DNA of 64,000 nt from Globodera rostochiensis (GCA_018350325.1 JAEVLN010000001.1:124001-188000); one strand, 5' to 3'. Counted from the stretch's first letter, positions 22,172 through 33,829 are shown. The notes: generated from the letters alone by a model not told the origin. Made by a program: numbers and translations.

Positions 22172-23111
22172 AATAAAATCAAAAACCTACAAAATCAAAA
22201 AAGAGTAAAAATAATAAATGATGATTTTATTCGCCAAGATTTGTGTTCATTTTTTTACAGTGGGACGTTTCAGCTCTGACGTTTCGGTGCGGGGACGTTT
22301 CGGCCGCGACGTTTCGACACCGCCATTTCGGCCCAGAACGTTTCGCCCCCGCCTTACAAATTCTTTTTTGCCTTATTCAATCGAACGATTTTTATTCAGA
22401 AACTTTTTTCAGATGAACTCTACATAACAAAAATAGTATTAAATACAACAATCTATGGTTCATTGGTAATTACCAGTGTTTTGCTGTTCCAACAATTTTG
22501 GATCTGTTCCTGTTCTGTTCTCAAATTTTAGAACAGCCTATCTGTTCTGTTCCTGTTCTGTTCCGACCTCGAGAACAGAACAGGAACAGAAAGAGTAAAC
22601 TGTTCTTAGACTGTTCCAAATCAAAATTTTTCCGAGTGAAATTCAGTCTGAAATTTTAATTGATGATGCATTGGACAAAGTGTTCAATCACTTCCTAGTG
22701 ATGCTCGAGACCTAACTTTACCAAGAGTTGCCCCCGAGACTCGAGAATTGACTCCCAAAAATCCGAGACTTTTACCAAAATATTTTAAGTTAGGTTTATA
22801 AGGTTGCTCCTCGACCCCCTGGGAGCCGGGGATGTCGGGGTTGGTCATATCGAGGGTTGGGGACGACAGAATTTTGAGAACGGGGAGCAATTTTAGTGAA
22901 AAAATTAAATAATTTTTTGGCACTTCTGCTTTCTTCTGGAGGGAGGGGGGTCGGCGATGCCGATAGGCGCCGCCGAGAAAATTTTGAATTTTTGACTTAA
23001 TTTGTTAAGGGATTTGCAACCATTTTTTGAAGCTTTTTAGAATTGGGAGGGGTGCGGGGAATTTTTTTTAAGATTTTGATGGAATTGATAAAAAAGTCGG
23101 GGGTTCGAACC

Positions 23112-23515
23112 GGTAAAAAGACGATTCGTTCCCGGCCGATTCGTTCACCCCCGATTCGTTCCCCTTTTCAACAGTTTTTTCATTATAACTTCTTTCAAAG
23201 CTAACCGAATCAATCATTTTTAGTATTATTCGAAAGCTTAGGAGCAGGAGAAGCTATTAGCAAGCAAAAGCTAAGCCATTGGCCAAACCTCAAAAAAGTT
23301 ATGGCCAAAAAAACGTTTTCTGGCCATAACTTTTTTGAGATTTGGCCAATCGCTTAGCTTTTGTTTTTGAAAGCTTCTACTAACTGTAAGCTTTCGAATG
23401 ATATCGAAAATGTTTGATTTGGTTAACTTTGAAAGAAGTTATAACGAAAAAACTGTTGAAAAGGGGAACGAATCGGGGGTGAACGAATCGGCCGGGAACG
23501 AATCGTCCTCCGTCC
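23112..23515. mobile_element. 404-bp fold-back element (GAACGAATCG phrases)
   Basis: A near-perfect palindrome. The outer arms repeat the phrase ACGATTCGTTCCCGGCCG / CGATTCGTTC, and the centre is AAAAAAGTTATGGCCA and its mirror. The flanks GTTCGAACC (23103-23111 and 23516-23524) are a perfect 9-bp direct repeat, the length left by Mutator-like transposases. It is nested in the hAT-type element above. Confidence 0.8.
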
Positions 23516-23589
23516 GTTCGAACCACAGCCCCAGGCATCACTCACCATTATACGAAAAAAAATTAAATAAAAAGATTTTCACTAGATAA

Positions 23590-23642
23590 AGTTGAACCTT
23601 AGACAAAATTGAATCACGTCACTCAGTTTAACCACTGCGCCA
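23590..23642 (-). repeat. tRNA-like A-box/B-box fragment
   Basis: On the minus strand TGGCGCAGTGGTTAAA is an exact A box, and AAGGTTCAACTTT about 40 bases on is B-box-like. No acceptor stem is seen. It lies in the hAT-type element, so it is probably a SINE remnant. Confidence 0.4.
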
Positions 23643-24121
23643 CGTGAGATCACAATGGATTCTTGGAAAATTTCAAATATATATTATTCAATCAAGTTCA
23701 ATTCTTCAATTTTTACCCTGTTCTAGCTTGGCCTGTTCTGTTCCTGTTCCAAGGATTTTAAATCTGTTCCTGTTCCTGTGCTGTTCTGAAATCTTAGAAC
23801 AGAACAGAACAGGCCAAGCTGGAACAGCAAAACACTGGTAATTACTAGAAATCCAAGAAATTCCAAAATCAGGCCTCAAAATCATTCAAAAAAAGGTTGT
23901 GTGTTCCTTATTAGGCCTAGGCCTAAACCTAAGCCAACCCGTCATAACTCTGGGGCCAACTTCGTCTTGGGGCCACCGGTCCGTGGCAGGACAAAATCAC
24001 TAATGTACACCAGTCAAAATAACGGGTATTATTTAGATGGTTCCCCCCCCCCTTTTTGAAAAAAAGAAATTTTATTTACTATACTAAAGAAGCAGTAAGC
24101 CTTCAACAAGCCATCTTCAAC

Positions 24122-24534
24122 GGTAAAAAGACGATTCGTTCCCGGCCGATTCGTTCACCCCCGATTCGTTCTCTTTTCAAAAGTTTTTTAGTTATAACTT
24201 CTTTCAAAGCTAACCAAATCAAACATTTTTGGTATCATTCGAAAGCTTACAACTAGTAGAAGCTTACAAAAGCAAAAGCTAAGCGATTGGCCAAATTTAA
24301 AAAAAGTTATGGCCAGAAACCGTTTTTTTTGGCCACAATTGGCCATAACTTTTTTGAAATTTGGCCAATCGCTTAGCTTTTGCTTTTGTAAGCTTCTACT
24401 AGTTGTAAGCTTTCGAATGATATCGAAAATGTTTGATTTGGTTAGACTTGAAAGAAGTTATAACGAAAAAACTTCTGAAAAGGGGAACGAATCGGGGGTG
24501 AACGAATCGGCCGGGAACGAATCGTCCTCCGTCC
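24122..24534. mobile_element. Second copy of the GAACGAATCG fold-back element
   Basis: 413 bp, same orientation and over most of its length the same sequence as the copy at 23112-23515, again an almost perfect palindrome with the AAAAAAGTTATGGCCA core. Its flanks do not show a matching direct repeat, so its insertion scar has decayed or it arrived by another route. It lies about 160 bp beyond the 3' end of the acyltransferase gene. Confidence 0.8.
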
Positions 24535-24693
24535 GTTTTAGCTTACCTATTAGGGATTTTGGCCGTTTGTGATTTGTTTTCAACGGAAGCGATTGACATT
24601 AAAGATCCTCACCATTTATTGCCGTATTTTTTAAATCAACGTTTTTGTTCAAATTTTGAAATTTAAACCAGATCACCATGATTGCAACTATTC

Positions 24694-26502
24694 TTAGATA
24701 ATTTCTTCTCGAGCCCTTTCTTGTCTTCTATCCTTCTCTTTTTGAGCTTCCCATTTTGACATTATCAATTCGTCAACGCCTCCGTAAATGGCATAAATGA
24801 TCAAGTAATTGAAGAGGAGAAAAATAAAGCCGATCTGAAAAAAGAATCGTTCAGCAGAGGGCAAATGGACTGCTGACCTGGACGAAAGGCAGAAAACTCA
24901 GATGGTACAGCCAGACGGGCACCACGCTGACCCAAAAGCAGAAGCCGAACACTTTGACTGCCGTCTGAGCCCAGCCATCCCTTGACCAACGATTCCCTTC
25001 GCCTCCCGCCGTCTCAAACCGTCGTCTGCTCGGAATCCGTTCTGTGTAGAAGTGCTCCAACCTTTCTTCCTTCTCAGTCCACAAACTCAACCGAAAAAGG
25101 CAATTCCCCTAAAAATGTTCCACCCACTCCATTATCCATTGGTGCAACTCCTCGTCCGAACTGGGTAACTGTTCCGCTGAAATCCTTCTCACGTCGAAAT
25201 GCACGTTTCTGGCCAGCTGGCCCCGGATGATCATGTCCGTCTCATTCTACAAACCAAATTTGACAGCGTTGGTAACATTTTATTGTTTTTTGCTGACCTG
25301 TACCAACTTGCCTGGGTAGGCCACAGTTACGTCGTACACATGGGCCAGATAATTGCCTGTGGGAATAAATAATATTGTATCTCCGCGCCCCCCCCCCCTC
25401 CCCTCCCTACGTTCTCTCATTTTCCGAGCCAATCGGACAAATCCCGCACTTCGTGGGTAGAGTACATGAAACAAAGAAGTTTGGTTAAATGGGATGGATG
25501 AAGTCATCGGCAAACATGGCGAAGTCGGGGGAGGCCCTGGCGGTCGGCAAATTGGTCGCTGCGGGCGGTGGTAGACGGAGTTTTGTCCGTGCCCTCGGGG
25601 AACATTAAAATCTGATCAAAATGGCATTTCCAGCCGGGATGGCATGTTCTGACCTGATAGGGCTCGCCCATGTCCGCATAATAATCTACCGCTCGACTCC
25701 TGCTCATTTTGAAATAATTTGTTTATTTTGGGGAGTTTAATTAATTACATTCGGGCTGTGTCCGTCTCCAGATCTCTCTTCAAGAACACATAAACCATCC
25801 CTTGCATCCCGAACCCTAAGTATTATTCTGCTGTTTTCCTTTTTCTGTAAATAACCTGCTCCCGGGATATGCTTAAGCAACTGCTTCAAAGCAATTCGGT
25901 TGCTGGTCATCAGCCACGGGTTAATGCGCCACAGTACCAACCAAAAGTAGAACCAATCCAATCGTGTACGATGGCTTAACAGTGGGAAATTCACTCGAAT
26001 AAACCACAATGTCCACTTCATCACGATTATTGCGGGCTCGTTGAGAAAAATTTCGTCGCCCGTGGCTCGAATTCGGACGCGGAAAATGAAATGGAGGAAA
26101 AACAACGGAATTAGCATCCAAAATGTGATGGCGCGGTCCATTAGCTGACGCCATTGTTGGTGATGGTTGAACACCGTAATGAGGGGCAGTGAAAGGGTGA
26201 CGATGTAATTTCCTGGCACGGGACGGGAAGGGGGTTTAGGCAGAAGCAATGGTCAAACTTCCTAGTTTTTTTGTTTGCGACGCCGATTGTCCGCCGTTCA
26301 GAATCATTTTGGTTTAATAAATTGGCCATTAACCATAAAAAATACCTAACTGGATTTTAAAAAGAAACCTACCAAAAATAGAAGTGGCAAATACGACGAG
26401 AGCAAAAAGAAAGCCCCTGAGGGAACTGATCAGTTTGGGGATGATGCGGATAAAACGCTGGAGGAGCTGCTTGAGGAAAGTGACCGGAAGGCGAGCAGAC
26501 AT
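24694..26502 (-). CDS. Lysocardiolipin / lysophosphatidic acid acyltransferase (AGPAT family)
   Basis: The likely start is 26502 (MSARLPVTFLKQLLQRF). The joined exons follow the LCLAT1/AGPAT5 group: two hydrophobic segments, then NHRTRLDWFYFW, the H-x4-D active site, formed across an intron. Next come LKHIPGAGFGMQGMVYVFLK, then ILMFPEGTD, the glycerol-phosphate-binding motif, then VLYPRSAGF, HVYDVTVAYP and EKEERLEHFY. Two further hydrophobic segments and a Lys/Glu/Arg tail end at 24694. The enzyme would acylate a lysophospholipid in the ER or mitochondria-associated membrane. Two exon joins are irregular: at 25466-25515 the 50 nt to be removed have no AG acceptor, and near 25100-25130 an in-frame TAG must be removed without a normal intron. 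Either non-canonical splicing or early decay would explain this; the rest is well conserved. Confidence 0.8.
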
Positions 26503-27066
26503 CGCCGGGAGCGGGGGACGGATGTGAAAATGGGAGACGAATTGATTTGCGATGGGAGAATTGAATGGGTGGACGATTCGATGGTCGAATGGCGCGAATT
26601 CATCGTTTTCCATCCCCCCCCCCCCGACCTCCCCAAGGTGACCTGGATTAGATACAAAGATGGAAAAAACCAATCCAGCATATTTTTGGATAATCAATTT
26701 TTATAGACAATGATGGTGCAAACGTTCTAAAATGTTGACCAAGATTTTGTCAATCAATTATCACTATTTTACATTTCTTCGCACAGTTTTTTCTGGAAAA
26801 CCGCTACGGAAGGTAGGCGGGCGGAGGAAGGAGCCGTTGGTGGGTTATGCGGTGGTTGTTCATAGGAGCAATTTATTGTTAATTCAAAATGAGAAACACT
26901 TAAACGGCGGGGGGAATGGACATTTGACGGCTTATAACAATAAATATGATTTAAGTGAACTCAGCACACACTTTTGCGGAGAGGGGGGGGGGTAAAGTAA
27001 GAATCGGTCCGTTGTGGTCTAAACGACGCCCTTTAAACCCCAGCAGGTTTAATTGTCTCTGATCAC

Positions 27067-28717
27067 TTAGGAGGATGGAGGCGGAACCAGAAAGGTCGGA
27101 TTACTTCGTCGGCGCCGGCGAACGTCCCATGTGCTGCGGAACTGCGGGCCGCCCTGAGTGAACTCCGAGTTTTGTTCGTTTGTTCCCAACAGACTCTCCT
27201 CTTCCTCCTCTTCTTCCTCCTTGTTGAGTGGTTTGGGCTTCTTCTCTTCTTGCTTTTGCTTCTTCTTGTACGACTGAAACTGCGCATAAGCGTTGTCACT
27301 GCCTCCCGCCTTCGCCGCTCCCTCTTCTTCTTTCTGTGTGAAAGTCATCTTCATTCATTCAAAATGGGATTAATTTGTAAGTGTTATCGTTTACTTCTCC
27401 GGTTGGCGTTTTCAGTTTCTTATTTTTGCCTCCTTTTCCGTCGGTTTTTGGAGAATATTCGTGCGGTGGTTGTGTGTATGGAGCGTGCGTAGTCTCCGCC
27501 CCGTACGCCTTCTTCGGCACGTATTCGTTGTTTACTTTTCGCTTTTTCCTTTTGACCATTTGCCCGTCAGACTCCTTGGCTTGACTTGCCCCAGATTTGA
27601 CTTCCTTTTCGTCGGTTTTTTCCTTTGTCGCTGCTACTGAACAAAGTTTCTATTTTCATACTTTTATTCTACCCTTTTTGGCACAAACCTGGGAAGGATC
27701 GTTTCTTCCTTCCTCCCACCCATGGGGATGGCACCTGTAGAGAAGCCAATGGAGATGGAGCAATTGCCGAATCGGCCACAACTGGCTCAGGTGCAACAGC
27801 TGACTGAATTGCTGGAGAGCCTGCCAAAGGACCTTCCAAAGCTGGAGAGCCTTGCAATGCCAAAGGACCTTCCAAAGCTGGAGAGCCTTGCAATGCCAAA
27901 GGACCCTCCAAAGCTGGAGAGCCTTGCAATGCCAAAGGACCTTCCAAAGCTGGAGAGCCTTGCAATGCCAAAGGACCTTCCAAAGCTGGAGAGCCTTGCA
28001 ATGCCAAAGGACCTTCCAAAGCTGGAGAGCCTTGCAATGCCAAAGGACCTTCCAAAGCTGGAGAGCCTTGCAATGCCAAAGGACCTTCCAAAGCTGGAGA
28101 GCCTTGCAATGCCAAAGGACCCTCCAAAGCTGGAGAGCCTTGCAATGCCAAAGGACCTTCCAAAGCTGGAGAGCCTTGCAATGCCAAAGGACCTTCCAAA
28201 GCTGGAGAGCCTTGCAATGCCAAAGGACCTTCCAAAGCTGGAGAGCCTTGCAATGCCAAAGGGCCTTCCAAAATTGGATAGCCTTCCCAAGTTGGAGGAG
28301 CGATTTTTGGTGAGCCCAAATCCGCCTGAATTGGCGAAGCCGGAGGTAGTTGCAGGGGTGGGAAAATCATCGGAGGCGGAATATGAGGTTGTGGGAACTG
28401 CATCGGATAGCCATATGGGAAACCCCCGAAGGGGTAGTCTCCTTCATACGATGGATGATGATGATGGCATTTACTGCTGTAGCCTCTTCGGTGTTTGTAC
28501 GACTAACAAAAAGCGTAAAAGTATTAAAATGTTTCGTAAATGTGCGCATTTGATCAATGTCGGGAAAACTCACAGGCTCTTCTTCGCTGCTATAACTTCC
28601 GCTTCCGTCATAGCCGCGATATCCTCGCTTTTTAAGCACGTGGGAGTTTGACTCGGCAAAACTAAAGACCACGAACGCTAATAATAAGAGAAGGTCGGCC
28701 ACAAAGACAGGCTTCAT
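27067..28717 (-). CDS. Secreted repeat protein with basic, NLS-like segments (unrecognised family)
   Basis: It starts at 28717 with a clear signal peptide: MKPVFVADLLLLLAFVVFSF, cleaved near AESNS. A GT-AG intron then leads to an exon rich in Gly/Tyr/His/Pro (a four-His run, FGGFPYGYP) and a 12-residue repeat GPLALQGSPALE present about 13 times. Later exons encode a charged region with KRKKRK and RRKRR-like stretches, a Glu run and DVRRRRRSNP before the stop at 27067. The protein is secreted by prediction, repetitive and mostly disordered. Signal peptide plus nuclear-localisation-like motifs resembles some plant-parasitic nematode effectors; a cuticle or eggshell protein is equally possible. 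I do not recognise the family. Confidence 0.6.
27838..28292 (-). repeat. 36-bp tandem repeat, about 13 copies, coding
   Basis: Units of 36 bp (read on + as CCAAAGGACCTTCCAAAGCT followed by GGAGAGCCTTGCAATG) encode the GPLALQGSPALE repeat of the secreted protein on the minus strand. Copies differ by single C/T changes only. The + strand is open too, but only the minus frame joins to exons with a signal peptide. Confidence 0.85.
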
Positions 28718-28749
28718 TGTCTAAACAAAGAATAATTGATCAAACCCAG

Positions 28750-30440
28750 CGAAGGCTTTGGACGATTTTAGAATGATCATAAAAGCGCAATTTCACCCTT
28801 ATAAGAATGTACTGAGACTGTAACTCTGAAGCAGAGGAGGAACAGTTGCAAAGGTCATTTATGTTGTTCAACGTTCTCCGCCTCTAGCGTTCCGCCAGAG
28901 CTTATGATGACTGATCGAGCCGAGCATTTGGTGACCGAGGCAATCAACAAAAATAGCGGACGAAAATGTTCCAAATATCAATATAATCTTTCCGTCAAAA
29001 TGGCTATGAGTCAGCACTTTTCATCAAGTCCCATTTAATGATAATTCACATCAAAAAGCAAAGACCAAAAGCGTAGAAATGAGGGAAAAGACCAAGGAAC
29101 AACATAAAGGTCCGTTCAGCTTTGTTTCGTTTGATTTCATAAAGAAAAGACTTTAACACCGTATTTAATCGATGTAATTTACCCGATAAGTGATTCCGGA
29201 AGCTTAGAGAAACCGAGACAACTTCTTGGCAAAGATCCCAACGGCTCCGAACGGAAAACAGCTCACAAATCAGTTCAACGCCGTCCGTCAATTATAACTA
29301 GAGCTGATGGTTATTTCTTTGAATTATTGGTTTTGCGTAATTTTGGCGTTTCGCCTAATTTTATCTGCTGCTGGGGCTTGGTTAGGCCTAAGCTTAAGCT
29401 TAGGTTGGCTTAGGCTTAATAAGGAAATCCAGCCCTTTTGAATGATTAGAGGCCAAAATTGATTTTAAATTTCGAAAAAGTGTTCGAATTTGGGCCTGGG
29501 CTTGATTGAAGAACCGGATTCTACCCGTCAATGGAATTTCTTCTTAGGTTTCTGTAATTACCAATGAAACCCCAAAATTTCTTGCATTTTCAGGTTTTAA
29601 TTATTAATTTTGATATGTTTTAGTTCATCTGAGTTTCTGAATAAAAATTGTTCGGTTGAATATGCAAAAAGAAATTGCAGGGTGGGGCCGAAAGGGCGGG
29701 GCCGAAACGACCCCCACTCGGGGCTTGACCCATAGAAGAGATGCTCGCTGTTGGCGGGTCCAATTTGGCTAGAAATAGTTAATAATTAAAAAATCCGCAC
29801 TCTACAAAATCAAGGTTTTCGGAAAATCCTTAGTTTTTCCTTAAAAAAATGAGGGCAATCCTTAAGAATGGGGATCCCATATTTTTTTTCAAAAAATTAA
29901 AACATTTTATAAAGTCGTAGAAAATAGTTTTTAGGGCTGTTCTGGGACGTTGAATCCGAATCTGACCTCCATTTTGCCCGATTTCAAACCCCGGACCCGA
30001 ATTCGAATTTTTCAAAAAATCGATTTTCTAAATTTTACAATAAATATTGAAAAAGGTCGTTTCCGGGGTTTTCTGATGGGTAGAATTCGAATCTGATATC
30101 TAAAAATCCAAATTAATGCGTTTGGTTGTTTGTTTTTGCAAAAGAATAGATTTTTTTGAAAATGAGGACTATTACCAAAATCAAGTAATTGATGAAAAAT
30201 CTTAGACAAAATCTAAGGTCAGATTCGTGATCAGCACCCCCTGAAACCCCCCGGATATATATTTTTAGCTCAAATAACAAAGTATGAAGTAGGGATCCCC
30301 ATTCTTTAGGATTGCCAAAATGAGAATTTTTTCATAAAGTTCTAAAATATGGCGAAATTATGGCATTTGCCATAAAAATAGGGCATTCTGAGCGCCCTGT
30401 CTAAGATCTAACAACTTAGTGATTATTAAAAACATTACGA
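28750..30440. repeat. Intergenic repeats, including an inverted copy of the CCGAAACG element
   Basis: No gene is supported. 29340-29720 carries TTAGGCCTAAGCTTAAGC, TCTGAATAAAAATTGTTCGG and GGGGCCGAAACGACCCC, the inverted order of the element split at 22.26-23.96 kb. 29925-30005 and 30060-30100 carry the dispersed GAATCCGAATCTGACCTCC / CCCGGACCCGAATTCGAA family. 28750-29330 shows nothing I can assign. Confidence 0.5.
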
Positions 30441-30452
30441 GTAACGTCAGCT

Positions 30453-33400
30453 ATGTTCTGGAGTACAATGGCTGCGGAGGAACGAGAGTTGGATAAAAAA
30501 TTAAAATCTGAAAGCAGCGATTTGAAGACGATTCTTGATGATGTCCATTGTTTGCAGGAAATACGCAATTCTCATGAGCCACTTATGAATTTGTATGTCA
30601 TTTTTTTCATTTTCACCAGTAAAACAATTTTATATTTTACAGCCTAAAGAGGGAAGATATTTTCAAGGAAATGATCACAGCAATTTTAATGCCTCTTACA
30701 AACGATGATGACGAAGTAAAAGCGAAGGACAAATATCGGTTGGAGTTTTGGAGTTTGGCTTTGTAAATTATTGTGTTATTGTCTTTTGAGATTTGCACAC
30801 CTATGTTGTGAAGCTGTTTGTATTGGAGCTCGGGATTTTTATCCTGAATTCGAGAAACGACCCGAGCTTGTTGTCCAATTAACGGAATTTTTCAATTACA
30901 ACTCATCCGCATTGAATCCTTTGGTTGTGAGCTTCTACAGTCGTCTTGTGATCAGCTTTCTTTCTGCAGAGGCTGAAAAGGTTTGTGTGATTGTGATTTT
31001 CTTTGTTTATTCAGTTGGTTACAGTTCTTGGACCTATTGGAAGAGAGTGAATTTTTAGAGCGGTGCCTAATGGCGTTGGATAATTGTTCGCTGTTCGAAT
31101 TACTCTGTACAATAGCGAATTGTATGCCAGATCCTTGCTTCCGGGAGCGGATAAAAATGGTTTCTTTTGATTTTTCTGCTTTAAAAGGGAAAATTTATTA
31201 GAATTTTGGTGATACCATTTTGAAAATGGTAAATTTTTTTAACAAAGATTACCCACCTTCTTTATCTTGTAATATTTAGTGGTATGTCAACAAAGGATTT
31301 GCCCATCGAATGCTTGAAAACCTTCGGCCCGATCAACCTTCGACCATTCACGAAAATACTGTTGCTCTTTGGGTGGAATTTGTAAAAGCATTGCGCGACT
31401 TTCAATATAATGTCGAGCAGTGCTATGACCCGTTGCTCGACTCAATTCAGTCGGAAGAAACTATTCTGGAGTTGCTCAAGTTAATGTTTCCTCAGATGAG
31501 TACTGACGATGACAACGAAAATGGCACTTCGAAATTCAATCCATCGGTAGAATTTATTTGATTTTGTTAAACATGACAAATTATTAAGGTTGTTTCGAAT
31601 GGTGTGTTGGTGTTGAACGCGTTGATGGAGACCAACCATGTGCGAAACGCGCCAAGTTGGCTACTTACACAAGAAGTACAGATATATTACATTTTTTATC
31701 AAGCTTCACTTTCAGAATATCTCAAAAGAATTCTTGGAGTCGAATCAGCAACTAAATGGGTCTTTCGACAGCACGGATGGCGGGTCATCAATCACAGGAC
31801 AACAAATTTTAATGGACCCGAAGCGTTTGACCGAAAGTCATTGCGCAGAACATGCCACAGAAATTATGGAGCTAATCATTGACAGTCTAAATGTATCTGA
31901 ATCTTTTCAACTCTCCATTTTAATGAAACGGAGAGATCCACTTTTAATAATTTAGAGAGGGCCCGACGAGTTACTCGGCGATCAGCTCTGTGGATGCATG
32001 CAACTGCTCATCAACCTTACCAACACCAACTTTCTGCCTACCCATTTTGAGTTACTCCGTGCTTTCTCCGCCCCTTCCGACCCGTTGCGCCAACTCTTTG
32101 AATCGGTCAAAGCAACTCCCACCCGCTCGATTTTCAATGCTCAATTGACCACGTTCATTATGCACATTCTGTATTCAACCACCGGAGAACAGAAGCCGCT
32201 GATTGACTTCGTTATCAGAGTAATTAGGGGGCTAAACATAGCACTAATTGGGAATATACTACTTTAACCCAGCCTTTCCAACTAAACGGGTTGCCCTATA
32301 ATAATTAGGTGCAGATTTTAGATTCGAAAAATCTCGAAATAGTCACATTAGCTTTCCATACCGGCTAGAAAAAATTCCCGAATCCGGTTTGGTCGAAATT
32401 TTCGAAACTGGTTTGTCAGTTTTAAACCGGTTTAGAGTGGAGATAGCTGCGCGACACTAGCGGTTTAAATGTAGGCTATCTGGTACAAAAAACCGTTTCC
32501 GGATCCAGGGCCATAGCCAGAAAAAATTTTTGGGGGGGGGGGCAAGCCAAAAAAAAAAGGTCAATTTTAGGGGTGCATTTTCCGTTTTTGCATTTTTGTT
32601 AAAGGATTTTTCCCCCAAAAAGTTGGATTTTAGGGGTACATTTTTGCGTTTAACAGTTTGATTTTTCGTTAAATTTTCAGATTTTGATTTCACTTTTTTG
32701 AGAACTTCTGCGGTGGGAGGAGGGTCGACGGTGCCGATGGGCGCCGCCGAGAAAATTTTGACTTAAACCAACTGGCCTAAAAACACACCTCGCAGCTATC
32801 TCCACGCCAAACCGGTTTAAAACTGGAAAAACCATTTTTGGCTTTTTCGAACAGACCGGTTCGGGAATTTTTTTCTCGCCGGTATGGAAAGCTACATCGA
32901 CCGTTTACCTAACATGTTGCTCTACTCAGTTAGGAGTAGTTCATATAAAATCAAAAGAACCGCTTTAAAAAACTTGTACGGAGCCAAATCAAAAAGCGGC
33001 ACTAATTATGAACGACCTGTCGGAAATTTATGCTCCAATCTGCTCAAAATGGTAATTTTGCGTTTTTTATCTTCAGGACTTTAACATTGCCGCGCTAATT
33101 CGTCAAGCACTTCCGACGGAGGAAGATTCCTTCTTGACTGATGACGAATTGGGGACCGACCGATTGACAATGATTGCAAAGCGCAGTTTCTTTTATCAAC
33201 TGGCGAATCGGCTGCTTCAGGCACAACAGACGTCGCCAAATGCGGAATACATCGAACAACTGATAAAGGGTAATGAGATGGGAAGCATTTTTTACCTGTG
33301 GCGAAAAGCGCGTTGCTTCCCGTGCGCAAAAAATTTGCCTGAGGTTGGGGAGGGCCGAGGATTGTGATTGAAACTTCGATAAAATGCCTCCAAAATTCCT

Positions 33401-33742
33401 TTCAACAAAAAATATTGATCGTTTTTTTCCTTTCCATCGAAGTTCTTTGGTTTCTGTCGTCTTGGCGACATTACCTTGGGTAGGGTTTACAATTAGCTAA
33501 TTTCAGTGGCCCTGTTCTAATGACCATTGGATTTCTGAAATTCTTTAATCCGTTTCTTAGAACTGCCTGATACCAATGATTGGGACGAATTCTGTTCAAG
33601 TTACGTACAATCGTTCGTTGACCAAAACCGCTCGGAGAAAGTGCTTTCCATTTCAACAACAAACCGGTCGAGCAATGCCATCGAGATCGACGAGTTACCT
33701 GATGACAACATTACCCCATTGCCAAACCTCATTCTCAAATAA
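30453..33742 (+). CDS. saps-1: Serine/threonine-protein phosphatase 6 regulatory subunit (SAPS family)
   Basis: The start at 30453 (MFWSTMAAEE) leads into LKTILDDVHCLQEIRNSHE, the VLQE signature of SAPS proteins. Exons then encode the helical-repeat core: REDIFKEMITAIL, LNPLVVSFYSRLVISFL, FLDLLEESEFLERCLMALD, MLENLRPDQPSTIHENTVAL, GVLVLNALMETN, LGDQLCGCMQLLINLTNTNF and FIMHILYSTTGEQKPLID. The C-terminal exons read LYSVRSSSYKIKRTALKN, DFNIAALIRQALP and DWDEFCSSYVQSFVDQN, ending at 33742. SAPS subunits position PP6 for cell-cycle and growth signalling. One intron is only 28 nt (30763-30790). Between about 32232 and 32893 an intron holds a 544-bp inverted-repeat element, and the next exon begins at that element's edge, so this junction is uncertain. 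Confidence 0.85.
32350..32893. mobile_element. 544-bp inverted-repeat element in a SAPS-gene intron
   Basis: The left end (32350-32455) AGCTTTCCATACCGGC..AAACCGGTTT..GGAGATAGCTGCG mirrors the right end (32790-32893) CGCAGCTATCTCC..AAACCGGTTT..GCCGGTATGGAAAGCT over about 100 bp. The interior has a CCAGGGCCATAGCCAGAAAA plus G-run segment (32504-32540) and GGTGCCGATGGGCGCCGCC (32733-32751), copies of two families found elsewhere here. No clear target-site duplication. Confidence 0.8.
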
Positions 33743-33829
33743 TTTTGTTCTCTTATCTCATGACTTCAATATTGGAATAAAAAATAATATAACATCGAAT
33801 TTTTGCTGATTTATCAGTCAAATAATATT

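Larger units (their letters stand above)
22474..23837. mobile_element. hAT-type non-autonomous element (GTTCTGTTCC family), 1.36 kb
   Basis: Terminal inverted repeats CAGTGTTTTGCTGTTCC / GGAACAGCAAAACACTG sit inside a perfect 8-bp duplication GTAATTAC (22466-22473 and 23838-23845). Subterminal DNA is rich in TGTTCTGTTCC phrases at both ends. The interior carries other repeats, including the GCCGATAGGCGCCGCCG motif (22955-22975) and the 404-bp palindrome at 23112-23515. No transposase. A 344-bp relative lies at 51649-51992. Confidence 0.9.
22258..23965. mobile_element. GACGTTTCGG-phrase element, interrupted by a hAT insertion
   Basis: 22258-22345 carries about six copies of a GGGACGTTTCGG-like phrase. 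It is followed by TTCAATCGAACGATTTTTATTCAG and, beyond the inserted hAT element, by TTAGGCCTAGGCCTAAACCTAAGCC (about 23909-23940). The same order of pieces is found, inverted, at 29340-29720 and 37200-37560. The 22474-23837 element therefore interrupted an older copy. Runs of more than 20 bases in this description are approximate joins of the two listed motifs and not exact strings. Confidence 0.5.

Noticed and set aside
27722..28651. 309-codon plus-strand frame with a KDLPKLESLAMP repeat
   Set aside because: Lies antisense to the signal-peptide-bearing gene, whose exons join cleanly; the plus frame has no supporting exons.
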